NCBI RefSeq assembly: GCF_009856625.1
Contig: NZ_CP047241.1
Coordinates: 3,286,001-3,350,000 of the forward strand
Length of the DNA stretch: 64,000 bases
Reading direction: 5' to 3'
From: Aquitalea denitrificans
GTDB lineage: Bacteria > Pseudomonadota > Gammaproteobacteria > Burkholderiales > Chromobacteriaceae
Under the pieces are notes generated by a model. That model searched no databases. It was given only the letters and a program-made list of their open reading frames with translations, and had not been told where the DNA came from. This document shows positions 29,016-39,500 of the stretch, piece after piece. The position numbers and the translations under genes were made by a program. Numbering within the stretch: position 1 is the stretch's first letter; each line of letters begins with the position of its first letter.

Positions 29016-30002
29016 ATGACCGCAGTAGCCCTGTTCGGAGCCGGCCGTATCGGCAAGATCCACGCCGCCAACCTGGCAGCCCAGCCCGGTGCCCGCCTGA
29101 AGTATGTCGTCGATACCCACCAGCCTTCGGCGCAGGAACTGGCGGCACAATATGGTGCCAGTGTGACCGACATCGACAGCGCGCTGGCCGACCCGGAAGT
29201 GGGCGCCGTGGTGATTGCCTCCAGTACCGATACCCATGCCGACCTCATCCTGCGCGCGGCCGCGCGTGGCAAGGCCATCTTCTGTGAAAAACCGGTGGAC
29301 CTGACGCTGGAACGCGCTCGCCAGTGCGCCGCTGCGGTGAAAGAAGCAGGCGTGGCCTGCCTGATCGGCTTCCAGCGCCGTTACGACCCCACCTTTGCCG
29401 CGGTGAAAGCACGCATCGAGGCCGGCGAAATCGGCCAGCCGGAAGTATTGGTGGTGACCAGTCGCGACCCCTGCGCACCGCCGGTGGACTACATCAAGCG
29501 CTCCGGCGGCATTTTCAAGGACATGCTGATTCACGACTTCGACATCTGCCGCTGGATTCTGGCCGACGAAGCCGTCAGCGTGCAGGCCACGGCCAGTGTG
29601 TTGACCGACCCGGCCATTGGCGAGGCAGGAGACGCCGACACCACCGCTGTCACCATCCGTACCCGCTCCGGCCGCCTGTGCCAGATCAACACCAGCCGCC
29701 GTGCCGCCTATGGCTACGACCAGCGCTTTGAAGTGCTGGGCAGCCTGGGCATGTTGCAGGCCGGCAACCACCGCCCCACCGAAGTCACCGCCCATGGTGG
29801 TCAGCACGTCAGCACCGATTTGCCGGAACACTTTTTCCTGGAACGCTACCGCGCCGCTTACGCACTGGAAATGGCGCACTTCTTTGACGTGGTGCAGCAC
29901 GGTGCCACCCCGCGCACCACGGTGGAAGATGGCGTCAAGGCGCTGGAGCTGGCCGATGCTGCCACCCGCTCCTGGCAGGAAAACCGTCTGATCAGTCTGT
30001 AA
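29016..30002 (+). CDS. Gfo/Idh/MocA-family inositol dehydrogenase (second copy)
   Basis: 328 residues, ATG at 29016 with GAGGAGA upstream. Rossmann motif ALFGAGRIGKIHAANL, catalytic EKPVDLTLERARQC, IGFQRRYDPTFAAVKARIEA and DMLIHDFDICRWIL. This pattern is close to Rhizobium/Sinorhizobium IolG (Idh), so it may be a true myo-inositol dehydrogenase acting beside the copy at 27807. It has its own upstream operator-like sites. A third family member follows 57 bases later. Confidence 0.82.
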   Translation: MTAVALFGAGRIGKIHAANLAAQPGARLKYVVDTHQPSAQELAAQYGASVTDIDSALADPEVGAVVIASSTDTHADLILRAAARGKAIFCEKPVDLTLERARQCAAAVKEAGVACLIGFQRRYDPTFAAVKARIEAGEIGQPEVLVVTSRDPCAPPVDYIKRSGGIFKDMLIHDFDICRWILADEAVSVQATASVLTDPAIGEAGDADTTAVTIRTRSGRLCQINTSRRAAYGYDQRFEVLGSLGMLQAGNHRPTEVTAHGGQHVSTDLPEHFFLERYRAAYALEMAHFFDVVQHGATPRTTVEDGVKALELADAATRSWQENRLISL

Positions 30003-30059
30003 GTCTTCCCATCCCCCATCACATGCCCGCCGCACCCTGTCGGCGGGCCGGGAGAAGTC

Positions 30060-31076
30060 ATGTCTGAACTCAATATCGGCATTGTTGGCCTGGGTCGGCT
30101 GGGCCGCCGCCATGCGCTCAACCTGCGCGACCGCATTCGCGGTGCCCGGCTGGTGGCCGCCTGCTCACCGCTGGATGAGGAACTGGGCTGGGCGGCAGAA
30201 CACCTGCCCGGCGTGCACCGCCACCACACGCTGGAGGCCATGCTGGCCGAACCGCAAGTACAAGCGGTTTTTCTGGTCACCCCTACCGCACTGCATGCCG
30301 AGCAGATCATCTCCTGCCTGCGCGCCGGCAAGCATGTGTTCTGCGAAAAACCGCTGGCCTTGAATGTGGAAGATTGCCGCAAGGTGGAGGCCGCCGCTGC
30401 AGAGTACCCGCAGCTCAAGGCCATGGTGGGTTTTGTACGCCGCTTTGATGCCAGCTATCAGGATGCAGCGGACAAGCTGCAGCAAGGTGCTGTGGGCCAG
30501 CCTTATCTATTACGCTCGCAAACCTGCGACCTGAACGACGAAAACGGCTTTTTCGTCAAGTTTGCCCCCAGCAGCGGTGGCATTTTCATGGATTGCAGCA
30601 TTCACGATATTGATCTTGCTCGCTGGCTGCTGGGTTCGCCCAAGCCAGTACGTGTCTGGGCCACCGGCACCAATGCCTTGCATCCGGCACTGGCCGATTG
30701 CGGTGATGTGGACAATGGCGTGGCCATGCTGGAATTTGCCGATGGCAAGCTGGCCTGCTTCTATGCCTCGCGCACCCAGGCGCATGGCCATGAAACCCTG
30801 ACCGAAATCTTTGCCACTGCCGGGCGCTTGACCGTGGGTGCCAATCCGCGCGCCAACCGGGTGGACATCAGCGATGCCCATGGCGTGCGCAATGAATGTG
30901 TACAGGACTTCTACCAGCGCTTTGCCGAGGCCTTTGTCAGCGAAGCCCAGCACTTTGTCGATGCCGTGCAGCACGACCAGCCTTTGGCGCTCAGCCTGGC
31001 CGATGCTACCGAAGCCACCCGCATTGGCCTGGCCATCACCCAGGCACTGCGCAGCAAACAGGTGGTGGAGCTGTAA
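30060..31076 (+). CDS. Gfo/Idh/MocA-family oxidoreductase (third copy)
   Basis: 338 residues. Rossmann motif GIVGLGRLGRRHALNL, catalytic EKPLALNVEDCRKV, VGFVRRFDASYQDAADKLQQ and DCSIHDIDLARWLL. It is distinct from the two upstream dehydrogenases and could act on scyllo- or D-chiro-inositol, or another cyclitol. It is co-directional with the preceding gene and ends at a bidirectional terminator. Confidence 0.78.
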   Translation: MSELNIGIVGLGRLGRRHALNLRDRIRGARLVAACSPLDEELGWAAEHLPGVHRHHTLEAMLAEPQVQAVFLVTPTALHAEQIISCLRAGKHVFCEKPLALNVEDCRKVEAAAAEYPQLKAMVGFVRRFDASYQDAADKLQQGAVGQPYLLRSQTCDLNDENGFFVKFAPSSGGIFMDCSIHDIDLARWLLGSPKPVRVWATGTNALHPALADCGDVDNGVAMLEFADGKLACFYASRTQAHGHETLTEIFATAGRLTVGANPRANRVDISDAHGVRNECVQDFYQRFAEAFVSEAQHFVDAVQHDQPLALSLADATEATRIGLAITQALRSKQVVEL

Positions 31077-31096
31077 CGTACACCCCGCTACCAATA

Positions 31097-31127
31097 AAAA
31101 GCCCTTGCTGTATAGCAAGGGCTTTTT
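31097..31127. terminator. Bidirectional terminator
   Basis: AAAAGCCCTTGCT and its complement form a strong stem flanked by A and T runs between the third dehydrogenase (plus) and the CoA-transferase (minus). Confidence 0.9.
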
Positions 31128-31134
31128 GTTTCCA

Positions 31135-32649
31135 TCAGTTGGGCCGCATGCTGCCCTGCTCCACCAGTCGCTCATGCCAAGACAGTGCCTCGCCCAGCAG
31201 ATGCGGGGTGTGCTTGCCCTTGCTGTCGCGGCAGGCACGGTCGAAGTAATCCTGCAGCAGCGGGCGGTAGTCCGGGTGAGCGCAATTGGCAATCACGCTG
31301 CGCGCGCGCTGCTTGGGCGACAGGCCGCGCAAATCGGCCAGGCCCTGCTCGGTGACGACGATGCAGACGTCGTGCTCGGTGTGGTCGACATGGCTGACCA
31401 TCGGCACGATGCAGGAAATCGCCCCGTTCTTGGCCGTGCTGGGGGTGACAAAGCAGGACAGGAAACCGTTGCGGGCAAAGTCGCCGGAGCCGCCAATGCC
31501 GTTGATGATGGATGTGCCAGCCACATGGGTAGAGTTGACGTTGCCATACAGGTCGGCCTCCACCATGCCGTTGATGCCGATGCAGCCCAGGCGGCGCACC
31601 AGCTCGGCATGGTTGGAGATTTCCTGCGGCCGCAGCACGATGCGCTCGCGGTAGTGGTCGATATTGCGGGCAAACTCCTGCACACCCTCCGGGCTGAGCG
31701 ACAGCGCGGTGGCCGAGGCCATGCGGATGGTGTCGGTGCGGATCAAATCCAGCATGCCGTCCTGAATCACCTCGGTAAACGCTGTCAGATTGGTGAAACC
31801 ACCATCACGCAGGCCCCCCAGCACCGCATTGGCAATATTGCCCACGCCGGATTGCAGCGGCAGCAGGTTTTCCGGCAGGCGGCCCACCTTGATTTCATGC
31901 TTGAGGAATTCCACCAGATGGCTGGCAATGCGCTGGCTGGTTTCGTCCGGAGCGCTAAAGCGTCCCAGCCGGTCCGGCGCATGGGTTTCCACCACCGCCA
32001 CCACCTTGGCCGGGTCCACCCGCAGATAGGGTTCGCCAATACGGTCGCCGGCCTGGGTCAGCGGAATGGGCTGGCGATTGGGCGGCAGCGCGGTGCCGTA
32101 ATAGATGTCATGCATGCCATCCAACCCCAGCGGCTGGGTGCTGTTGACTTCCAGGATCACCTTGTCGGCCAGGTCCAGCCAGGTTTTGTTGTTGCCGATG
32201 GAGGTGGACGGAATCAGCCGGCCATCAGGCAGGATGCCGGCCACTTCCACCACCGCCACGTCGATCTTGCCGAGGAAGCCGAACCAGGTGTACTGCGCCA
32301 CCTGACCCAGATGCACGTCCATATAGTCGATCTCGCCGCGGTTGATGCGCGCGCGCAGCTCCGGGTCGGACTGGTATGGCAGGCGAAAATCAATGCCCCC
32401 CGCCTTGGCCAGTGCGCCGTCCAGCTCCGGCGCGGTGGAGGCACCGGTCAACACGCGTAGCGCAAATTTCTCGCCACGGCCTTGGGCAGCTTCGATACGG
32501 CCAGCCAGCGCCAGCGGCACCGCCTTGGGATAGCCCGAGCCGGTAAACCCGCTCATGCCTACGGTCATGCCGGGCTGGATTTGTGCGGCGGCATGTTCTG
32601 CCGACATGATTTTCCCTGCCAGTCCGGCATGGTGGATACGTCTTTCCAA
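31135..32649 (-). CDS. Acetyl-CoA hydrolase/transferase family, probable succinyl-CoA:acetate CoA-transferase
   Basis: 504 residues. GMSGFTGSGYPKAVPLALA, the glutamate-bearing FTEVIQDGMLDL, NVNSTHVAGTSIINGIGGSG and VSHVDHTEHDVCIVVTEQG match the Cat1/AarC (SCACT) family. These enzymes move CoA between succinate and acetate or related acyl groups. The start is a TTG: AGGGA lies 7 bases before it and the sequence ERRIHHAGLAGKIMSAEHA matches family N-termini. It may handle acetyl- or propionyl-CoA made by IolA, but this link is inferred. Confidence 0.85.
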   Translation of the reverse strand: MERRIHHAGLAGKIMSAEHAAAQIQPGMTVGMSGFTGSGYPKAVPLALAGRIEAAQGRGEKFALRVLTGASTAPELDGALAKAGGIDFRLPYQSDPELRARINRGEIDYMDVHLGQVAQYTWFGFLGKIDVAVVEVAGILPDGRLIPSTSIGNNKTWLDLADKVILEVNSTQPLGLDGMHDIYYGTALPPNRQPIPLTQAGDRIGEPYLRVDPAKVVAVVETHAPDRLGRFSAPDETSQRIASHLVEFLKHEIKVGRLPENLLPLQSGVGNIANAVLGGLRDGGFTNLTAFTEVIQDGMLDLIRTDTIRMASATALSLSPEGVQEFARNIDHYRERIVLRPQEISNHAELVRRLGCIGINGMVEADLYGNVNSTHVAGTSIINGIGGSGDFARNGFLSCFVTPSTAKNGAISCIVPMVSHVDHTEHDVCIVVTEQGLADLRGLSPKQRARSVIANCAHPDYRPLLQDYFDRACRDSKGKHTPHLLGEALSWHERLVEQGSMRPN

Positions 32650-33141
32650 TTGTTGTTCCCTTGCAATTTCCGGCCTGTTGGCGGCCTGGTGTTTTATTGA
32701 GCGTTGCGCCGGTCTGACAGGGCCGGCTTGTCTGCGGTTGCCGACTTTGTATTTACGTTCACGTCAGCAGACCAAGCCTGCTACTAAAGCAGCTTCTGCC
32801 AGCGGCCGGAAAACAAATCAGACAAAACATGATCCAGATCAAAACCTGTTTGACGCGGCGTGATATAGGGTAGCCCTTGGTTTTTCGCCCCATGAAAATG
32901 TCATTTGAATTTAATTGCCTGCAAAATTAAATTTATTGTCATATTTGTCATGCCATAGCCTTCCGCCAGCTCAATCCACCAGGACAACGCAATCGGCTGC
33001 ACTCCTTCCCTCTTGTTCTGTATCAAATTTGCATCAAGCATCAATATTTAGCCGTCATAGCAGGAATTTCGACTGCGAATGCTGGCTTTCATGATTAAAC
33101 ATTGTTAGCTTTTACTGGTTTTGGTAAACCAACCAAATACC
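32650..33141. other. 490-base intergenic region between the CoA-transferase and tetR
   Basis: AT-rich and without a convincing gene. It must hold the divergent promoters. A 9-bp inverted repeat (AATTTAATT at 32908-32916, AATTAAATT at 32925-32933) with an 8-base spacer is the clearest structure. Confidence 0.6.
33121..33132. promoter_or_regulatory. Small palindrome just before tetR, candidate TetR operator
   Basis: TTGGTAAACCAA has 5-bp arms and an AA centre, and lies 10 bases before the tetR start codon where an autorepressor could block expression. Partial repeats of the half-site (GGTT, ACCAA) flank it. Confidence 0.4.
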
Positions 33142-33762
33142 ATGTCAGCAACCCTGCCATTCGAAGACACCAGCCCGGCCCCAGCCGACAAAGATAGCCG
33201 CAGCCGCTTGATTGAGGCGGCACTGGAAGTACTGCTGCGCGACGGCATCATGGGATTCAGCCAAAGCAAGGTAGCCCGGCAGGCCGGTCTGCGGCAAAGC
33301 CATCTGACCTACTACTTTCCCACCCGCAACGATCTGCTAACCGTTGTGGTGGAACATGGCTGCCAATTGGTCATCAATGCCCAGGGGTGCACCGGGCAGG
33401 CAGCGGAACTCAGCCTCAGCAACTTTCGCGTGCAGATGTGCAATAACGTCTGCGACAGCCGCATTGCCCGACTGATGGTGGCAGTCACCGTTGCCGCCGA
33501 AACCGACCCCAAGCTCAAGCACTGGCTGAGCGACTTTGACCGTCGCATGCTGAACAACAAGAAAGAAGCATTCTTGCAGTACGGCATCACCTGCAGCCCT
33601 GACGAACTGGCGCTGTTTCACAGCACCATTGCCGGCATAGCGCTGCGCAACCTGAACAGCTGCACCCCGGAAGACCACGCAGAAGCACGACATCGCTTTT
33701 TGCTGGCCTTTGACCGGCTGATCCTTGCGTCACATCCGGTGCAAAAATCAGAAAAATCTTAA
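33142..33762 (+). CDS. TetR-family regulator of the adjacent efflux operon
   Basis: 206 residues from the ATG at 33142. The N-terminal TetR helix-turn-helix is SRLIEAALEVLLRDGIMGFS then QSKVARQAGLRQSHLTYYFP. The C-terminal ligand domain is not family-typed and includes three cysteines. It lies 76 bases upstream of a complete RND efflux operon on the same strand, so it most likely represses that operon and itself. Confidence 0.85.
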   Translation: MSATLPFEDTSPAPADKDSRSRLIEAALEVLLRDGIMGFSQSKVARQAGLRQSHLTYYFPTRNDLLTVVVEHGCQLVINAQGCTGQAAELSLSNFRVQMCNNVCDSRIARLMVAVTVAAETDPKLKHWLSDFDRRMLNNKKEAFLQYGITCSPDELALFHSTIAGIALRNLNSCTPEDHAEARHRFLLAFDRLILASHPVQKSEKS

Positions 33763-33838
33763 GAATCAACTCGCCCATAAGGCAGGACAATGCCGAGACC
33801 CTTCATCCGGGCATGGCATGAAATGAAACAGGAGCATC

Positions 33839-35383
33839 ATGATGCATCCCACTTACTCCCCCGGCCGGCAACAACGTCACCGGGTTCTGACCGCACAACG
33901 GGCCTTGCTGCCCCTGCTGTTGAGCCTTGGCCTGGCAGGCTGCACGCTGACACCGCCCACCCGCACTCCGCAGATCGTCGATAGCCAGGTTCACGGCTAC
34001 GACAGCAAACAGGCCGAGCAGCACACCGCCGCCAGCCCCACAGGCATAGGCAATAGCGGCATTTCCCAACACCTGGCCTATGGCCAGCAATTGCCTGCCG
34101 AATGGTGGCAGCTGTTCCGTTCTCCGGCACTGGACAAAATGGTGCGCGAGGCCTTGCAGAACAACCCCAGCCTGACAGCTGCGCGCGCAGCACTGAAGCA
34201 GGCTGAGGAAAACTACAACGCCGCATCCGGCTCGCTGCAATACCCGTCGGTCAGTGGCCAGTTGGGTGGCAGTCGCCAGCAACAGTTGCTATCCGGCAGC
34301 ACACCTAGCGATTACAACGTGCTGAGTGCCGGACTGAATGTGTCCTACACGCTGGATCTGTTTGGTGCCAACCGTCAGCAGCTGCTGGGACTGATGGCGG
34401 CTACCGACTATCAGCGCTATCTGATGGAAGCCACTTACCAGACCCTGATCTTCAACGTGGTGACCACCGCCATTCAGGAAGCGTCCCAACGCGCCCAGCT
34501 ACAAGCTACCCAGACCATGCTGGCTGCCAGCGAGCAGCAGCTGCGCATCGTGGAACAGCAGGCCAAGCTGGGGGCGGTAGCCCGCAGCAGCGTGCTGTCA
34601 CAAGCCACCCTGGTGGCACAAACTCGCGCCCAGTTGTCGCCACTGGAAAAAGCGCTGGATCTCACCCGACACCAGTTGGCAGTCTATGTGGGCAAGTTGC
34701 CATCAGATGGCGACCTGCCGGAATTCACGCTGGACAGCCTGCAGCTGCCTGCAGAACTGCCCGTTTCCCTCCCCTCAGAACTGGTACGCCAGCGACCGGA
34801 TATCCGTGCCAGCGAGGCACTGCTGCAACAGGCTGGTGCCGCTGTCGGTGTGGCAACAGCCAATCAGTATCCGCAAATCAGCCTCACCGGCAGCTTTACC
34901 CGCGAGCGCCTGTTTGTCGGGCCAGCCACCACGGGATTAAGCCTGTGGAGTCTGGGTGCCAGTGTCAGCCAGTCGCTGTTTGACGGTGGAGCCCTGCGCG
35001 CCAAGAAGCGTGGCGCAGAGGCTGCATTCGAACAAGCCCAGGCCCAATACCGGGAAACCGTGCTCAAGGGCTTCCAGAACGTGGCTGACAGCCTGCGGGC
35101 TGTCAGTGCCGATGCCAGCACGCTGCAGGCGCAGACCGAAGCCGAAGCCCAGGCACGCGAAACCCTGCAGTTGACGGAAAAACGCTTTCGCCTGGGTGCG
35201 GTCAGCCAGTTGGCCCTGCTGGATGCCCAGCGCACCTGGCAGCAGTCGCGCATCAATCTGATCAGCGCCAGCGCCAGCCGCCATGCCGATTCCGCCGCAC
35301 TGTTCCTGGCGCTGGGAGGTGGCTGGTGGAACCGCAGCACCGCCCCCGGCAATGCCGATCAGTCTGCCCTGGCCCGCCCCTGA
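33839..35383 (+). CDS. RND efflux outer-membrane factor, NodT/OprM-type lipoprotein
   Basis: 514 residues. A signal with lipobox LAGC (residues about 33-36) is followed by two OEP repeats: WWQLFRSPALDKMVREALQN, ELVRQRPDIRASEALLQQAG and SQSLFDGGALRAKKRGAEAA. It forms the trimeric outer-membrane channel of a tripartite pump. ATGATG start with GGAG upstream. Unusually, the outer-membrane gene comes first in the operon. Confidence 0.92.
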   Translation: MMHPTYSPGRQQRHRVLTAQRALLPLLLSLGLAGCTLTPPTRTPQIVDSQVHGYDSKQAEQHTAASPTGIGNSGISQHLAYGQQLPAEWWQLFRSPALDKMVREALQNNPSLTAARAALKQAEENYNAASGSLQYPSVSGQLGGSRQQQLLSGSTPSDYNVLSAGLNVSYTLDLFGANRQQLLGLMAATDYQRYLMEATYQTLIFNVVTTAIQEASQRAQLQATQTMLAASEQQLRIVEQQAKLGAVARSSVLSQATLVAQTRAQLSPLEKALDLTRHQLAVYVGKLPSDGDLPEFTLDSLQLPAELPVSLPSELVRQRPDIRASEALLQQAGAAVGVATANQYPQISLTGSFTRERLFVGPATTGLSLWSLGASVSQSLFDGGALRAKKRGAEAAFEQAQAQYRETVLKGFQNVADSLRAVSADASTLQAQTEAEAQARETLQLTEKRFRLGAVSQLALLDAQRTWQQSRINLISASASRHADSAALFLALGGGWWNRSTAPGNADQSALARP

Positions 35384-35431
35384 GCACGGCCCGCTAATAA
35401 CACGCAATCTAGAGATAAAAAGGAAAGCAAT

Positions 35432-36559
35432 ATGACCAAGCGAATGTTCATCATGCTGGGAGGCATAGTGTTGCTGGTGGTGGTACTGGGGCTGGGCTTC
35501 TTCATGCACATCCGCAGCCTGATGGCCGCCGCTCCCAAGCCTGCTCCGCAGGTAGTCAGCACCGTGACGGCCCGCATCAGCCAATGGCAGCCGCAACTCA
35601 AGTCTGTCGGTACCCTCAGCGCCCAGCATGGAGTGGATATCAGCAGCGAAGTGGCCGGCCAGGTACGCAGCGTCCATTTCCAGTCCGGTCAGGACGTCAA
35701 GTCCGGTGAGCTGCTGATCCAGCTGAATGCCGACTCCGACATCGCCCAGCTGCATGCACTGGAAGCGGCAGCAGAACTGGCTGCCATCACCCTGAAACGC
35801 GATCAGGCCCAACTGGCGGTACAAGGGGTATCCCAAGCCCAGGTGGACAATGATGCCGCCGACCTGAAAAGCAAGAAGGCACAAGTGGCGCAACAGGCTG
35901 CGCTGGTGGCCAAGAAAACCATCCGCGCCCCGTTTGCCGGTCGGGTGGGCATCACCAGCGTCAACCCGGGCCAGTACCTGAATGCCGGCGACAAGATTGT
36001 CACCCTGCAGCAGATCGACCCTATCCATATCGACTTCAACTTGCCGCAAAGCCAGCTGGCGGTTATTCGTACCGGCCAGAAAGTGGTGGTTCAGACCGAC
36101 GGAACTGCCGACAAGCAGTTTGTCGGCAGCGTGAATGCCATCAATCCCAAGGTAGACACCAGCACCCGCAACGTGCAGGTGCAGGCACTGATTGCCAACC
36201 CGGGCCGCAAACTGCTGCCAGGCATGTTTGCCAATGCCAGCCTGGATACCGGCAAGCAACAGCCCTACCTCACCCTGCCGCAAACCGCCATTACTTATAA
36301 TGCTTACGGCTCCACCGTGTTTGTGGTGGTGCCGGCCGGCAAGGATGCATCCGCAGCAGCGGGCAGCCTGGTAGCCAAGCAGGTCTTCGTCCAGACCGGT
36401 GCCACCCGCGGTGACCAGGTGGCGATTGTCCACGGCGTGAAGGAAGGTGATCAGGTTGTCAGCTCGGGTCAGGTCAAGCTGAAGAACGGAACAGCAGTTG
36501 CCATCAACAACAGCGTACAGCCGGCCAACAACCCCAATCCGACTCCGCAGGAACAGTAA
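35432..36559 (+). CDS. RND efflux periplasmic adaptor (membrane fusion protein)
   Basis: 375 residues with an N-terminal anchor helix (MFIMLGGIVLLVVVLGLGFF). The lipoyl and hairpin regions follow, with VDISSEVAGQVRSVHFQSGQ and KKTIRAPFAGRVGITSVNPG. The beta-barrel region (DFNLPQSQLAVIRTGQKVVV) comes next. This resembles the MexH/VmeT type more than AcrA, and the anchor is a helix rather than a lipid. It couples the pump to the outer-membrane factor. Confidence 0.92.
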   Translation: MTKRMFIMLGGIVLLVVVLGLGFFMHIRSLMAAAPKPAPQVVSTVTARISQWQPQLKSVGTLSAQHGVDISSEVAGQVRSVHFQSGQDVKSGELLIQLNADSDIAQLHALEAAAELAAITLKRDQAQLAVQGVSQAQVDNDAADLKSKKAQVAQQAALVAKKTIRAPFAGRVGITSVNPGQYLNAGDKIVTLQQIDPIHIDFNLPQSQLAVIRTGQKVVVQTDGTADKQFVGSVNAINPKVDTSTRNVQVQALIANPGRKLLPGMFANASLDTGKQQPYLTLPQTAITYNAYGSTVFVVVPAGKDASAAAGSLVAKQVFVQTGATRGDQVAIVHGVKEGDQVVSSGQVKLKNGTAVAINNSVQPANNPNPTPQEQ

Positions 36560-36568
36560 GGGCGCGCC

Positions 36569-39500
36569 ATGAACTTTACCGATATCTTCATCCGGCGGCC
36601 GGTGCTGGCTACCACCATCAGCCTGCTGCTGGTGGTGCTGGGCCTGCGTTCGCTGTTTGGCTTGCCGGTCAACCAGTACCCGCAGACCCAGAATGCCGTG
36701 GTTACCATTTCCACCACCTATTACGGGGCGGATGCCAAGACCATTGCCGGTTTCATCACCCAGCCGCTGGAAGGTGCCATTGCCCAGGCTCAGGGCATTG
36801 ACTACATGTCATCCTCCAGCAATAGCGGGGTGTCCACCATCACGGCCAACCTGAGGCTGAACTACGATGCCAACCGGGCGCTGACCGAAATCAACACCCA
36901 GGTGAACTCGGTGAAAAACCAGCTGCCCGCCCAGGCGCAGCAGCCGGTACTGACCGTGCAGACCGGCCAGACCACTGACGCCATGTATCTTGGCTTTTAC
37001 AGCAAGACCCTGGCCAACAACTCGGTGACAGACTTCCTCAACCGGGTGGTCAAACCCAAGCTGGACGCCATTCCCGGCGTACAGACCGCCGAATTGCTGG
37101 GTGCGCGCCAGTTTGCCCTGCGCGCCTGGCTGGATGCCGACAAGATGGCAGCCCACGGCGTTACCGCCACCGATGTCAGCAATGCCCTGGCCAGCAATAA
37201 CGTGCTGGCCGCAGTGGGCAAGAGCAAGGGGCAGATGGTCAGCATTCCGCTGACAGCCGCCACCGATCTGCACAGTGTGGAAGAGTTCAAGAAACTGGCA
37301 GTCAAACAAAGCGGCGACGCCATTGTGCGGCTGGAAGACATTGCCAACGTCACCCTGGGCTCGGAAAACTATGACTTCAACGTCGCCTTCAGCGGCGAGC
37401 GCTCGGTATTCATCGGCATCAAGGTGGCACCGGAGGCCAATATCCTGGATGTGGCCAAGACCGTTCGCGAAACCTTCCCCGGCATCCAGAAACAGCTGCC
37501 GTCCGGCCTGACCGGGCAGATCGTCTACGACTCCACAGACTTCATCAACACCTCGATTCATGAAGTGGTGAAGACCCTGCTGGAAGCGCTGGTCATCGTC
37601 ACCGTGGTGATTTTCATGTTCCTGGGCAGCTTCCGCGCCGTACTGGTGCCGGTAATTGCCATGCCGCTGTCGCTGATCGGCACCTTCTTCATGATGCTGG
37701 TGCTGGGTTACTCCATCAACCTGCTTACCCTGCTGGCGCTGGTGCTGGCCATCGGCCTGGTAGTGGACGACGCCATCATCGTGGTGGAAAACGTTGACCG
37801 CCACATGAAGGAAGGCAAGACGCCTTATGACGCAGCCATCATCGCGGCACGCGAACTTGGCAGCCCCATCCTGGCCATGACCGTGGTGCTGGTTGCCGTG
37901 TATGTGCCCATCGGTTTCCAGGGCGGGCTGACCGGCGCGCTGTTTACCGAGTTTGCCTTTACCCTGGCATCAGCAGTAACGGTGTCCGGCGTGGTGGCGC
38001 TCACCCTGTCGCCGATGATGTGCTCACGCTTTTTCCGCCCCGAGCAGGATGAAGGTCGGCTGGTGAAAGCCATCGATCACACCTTCGACAAGGTGCAAAA
38101 CGGCTATCGCCGCCTGCTCCACAGCCTGCTGGAAACCTGGCAGGTACTGGTGGTGATGGCCGTCATCATGCTGGCCCTGCTGGGGCTGATGACCAAGATG
38201 TCCCAGTCCGAACTGGCTCCGGAAGAAGATCAGGGCATCGTGCTGGGGCAGATCGTCGGTTCGCCCACCGCCACCGCAGACCAGATGCTGACCTATGCCC
38301 AGCAGATGTTTGCCATCAGCAAGGCTACACCGGAATACGAGCAGATGTTCCAGATTACCGGTACGCCTACCGTCAATGCCGGTATTGGCGGCATATTGCT
38401 CAAGCCGTGGGAAGACCGCAGCCGTAGTGCCAAGCAAATCCAGCAGGATCTGCAGGAACGCTGGAACAAGATTGCCGGCGCACGGGTAGCTGCCTTCCAG
38501 TTCCCTCCCCTGCCGGGCTCATCCGGTTTGCCGGTCCAGTTCGTCATCAAGACCACCGAACCGTTTGAAAACCTGAACGAGGTCGCCCAGCAGCTGCTGG
38601 ACAAGGCGCGCAGCTCCGGCAAGTTCTACTTTGCCGACTTGGACCTGAAAATCGACGCACCGCAAACCACCGTGGTGATCGACCGTGACAAAACCACTGC
38701 CATGGGCATGACGCAGCAGGATGTCGCCAATGCCATGAGTGCAGCCATGGGTGGCGGCTATGTCAACTACTTCTCCATTGACGGCCGCTCCTACAAGGTC
38801 ATCCCGCAATTGCTGCAAAAGGACAGACAGAACCCCGCGCAGCTGCTGGACTACCAGGTACGCACGCCCAACTCCGGTGTGATTGCCCTGTCCACCATCG
38901 CCAAGCTGAAAACCGAAGTGGTGCCGGAATCCATCACCCGTTTCCAGCAACAAAACTCGGCCACCCTGTCCGGCGTATCAGGCCAGGCACAAGGCGAAGT
39001 GCTCAAATACCTGGAAGACACCCTGAAGGAAATTGCCCCCAGCGGTTATACCGTGGATTACGCCGGCCCTTCGCGACAATTCAGTCAGGAATCCGGTGGC
39101 TTTGCGCTGACCATGCTGTTTGCCGTCATCATCGTGTTCCTGACGCTGGCCGCGCTGTTTGAAAGCTTCCGCGACCCGGTGGTCATCCTGGTATCGGTAC
39201 CGCTGGCACTGTTTGGCGCGATGATCTTCATCTTCCTCGGCTTCTCCTCCATCAATATCTATACCGAGGTGGGGCTGGTGACGCTGATGGGGCTGATCAG
39301 CAAGCACGGCATCCTGATAGTGGAAGTGGCCAATGACCTGCGCAACAAGGGTGCCAGCAAGCTTGACGCCATCGTGGGTGCGGCAGAAATCCGGCTGCGC
39401 CCCATCCTGATGACCACGGCTGCCATGGTATTTGGCGTGATTCCGCTGGTGATTGCCTCCGGTGCCGGTGCCGCCGGGCGACATGCCATGGGGCTGGTGA

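Noticed and set aside
34937..36433. 498-codon minus-strand frame across the efflux genes
   Set aside because: Antisense to the outer-membrane factor and adaptor; no domain.
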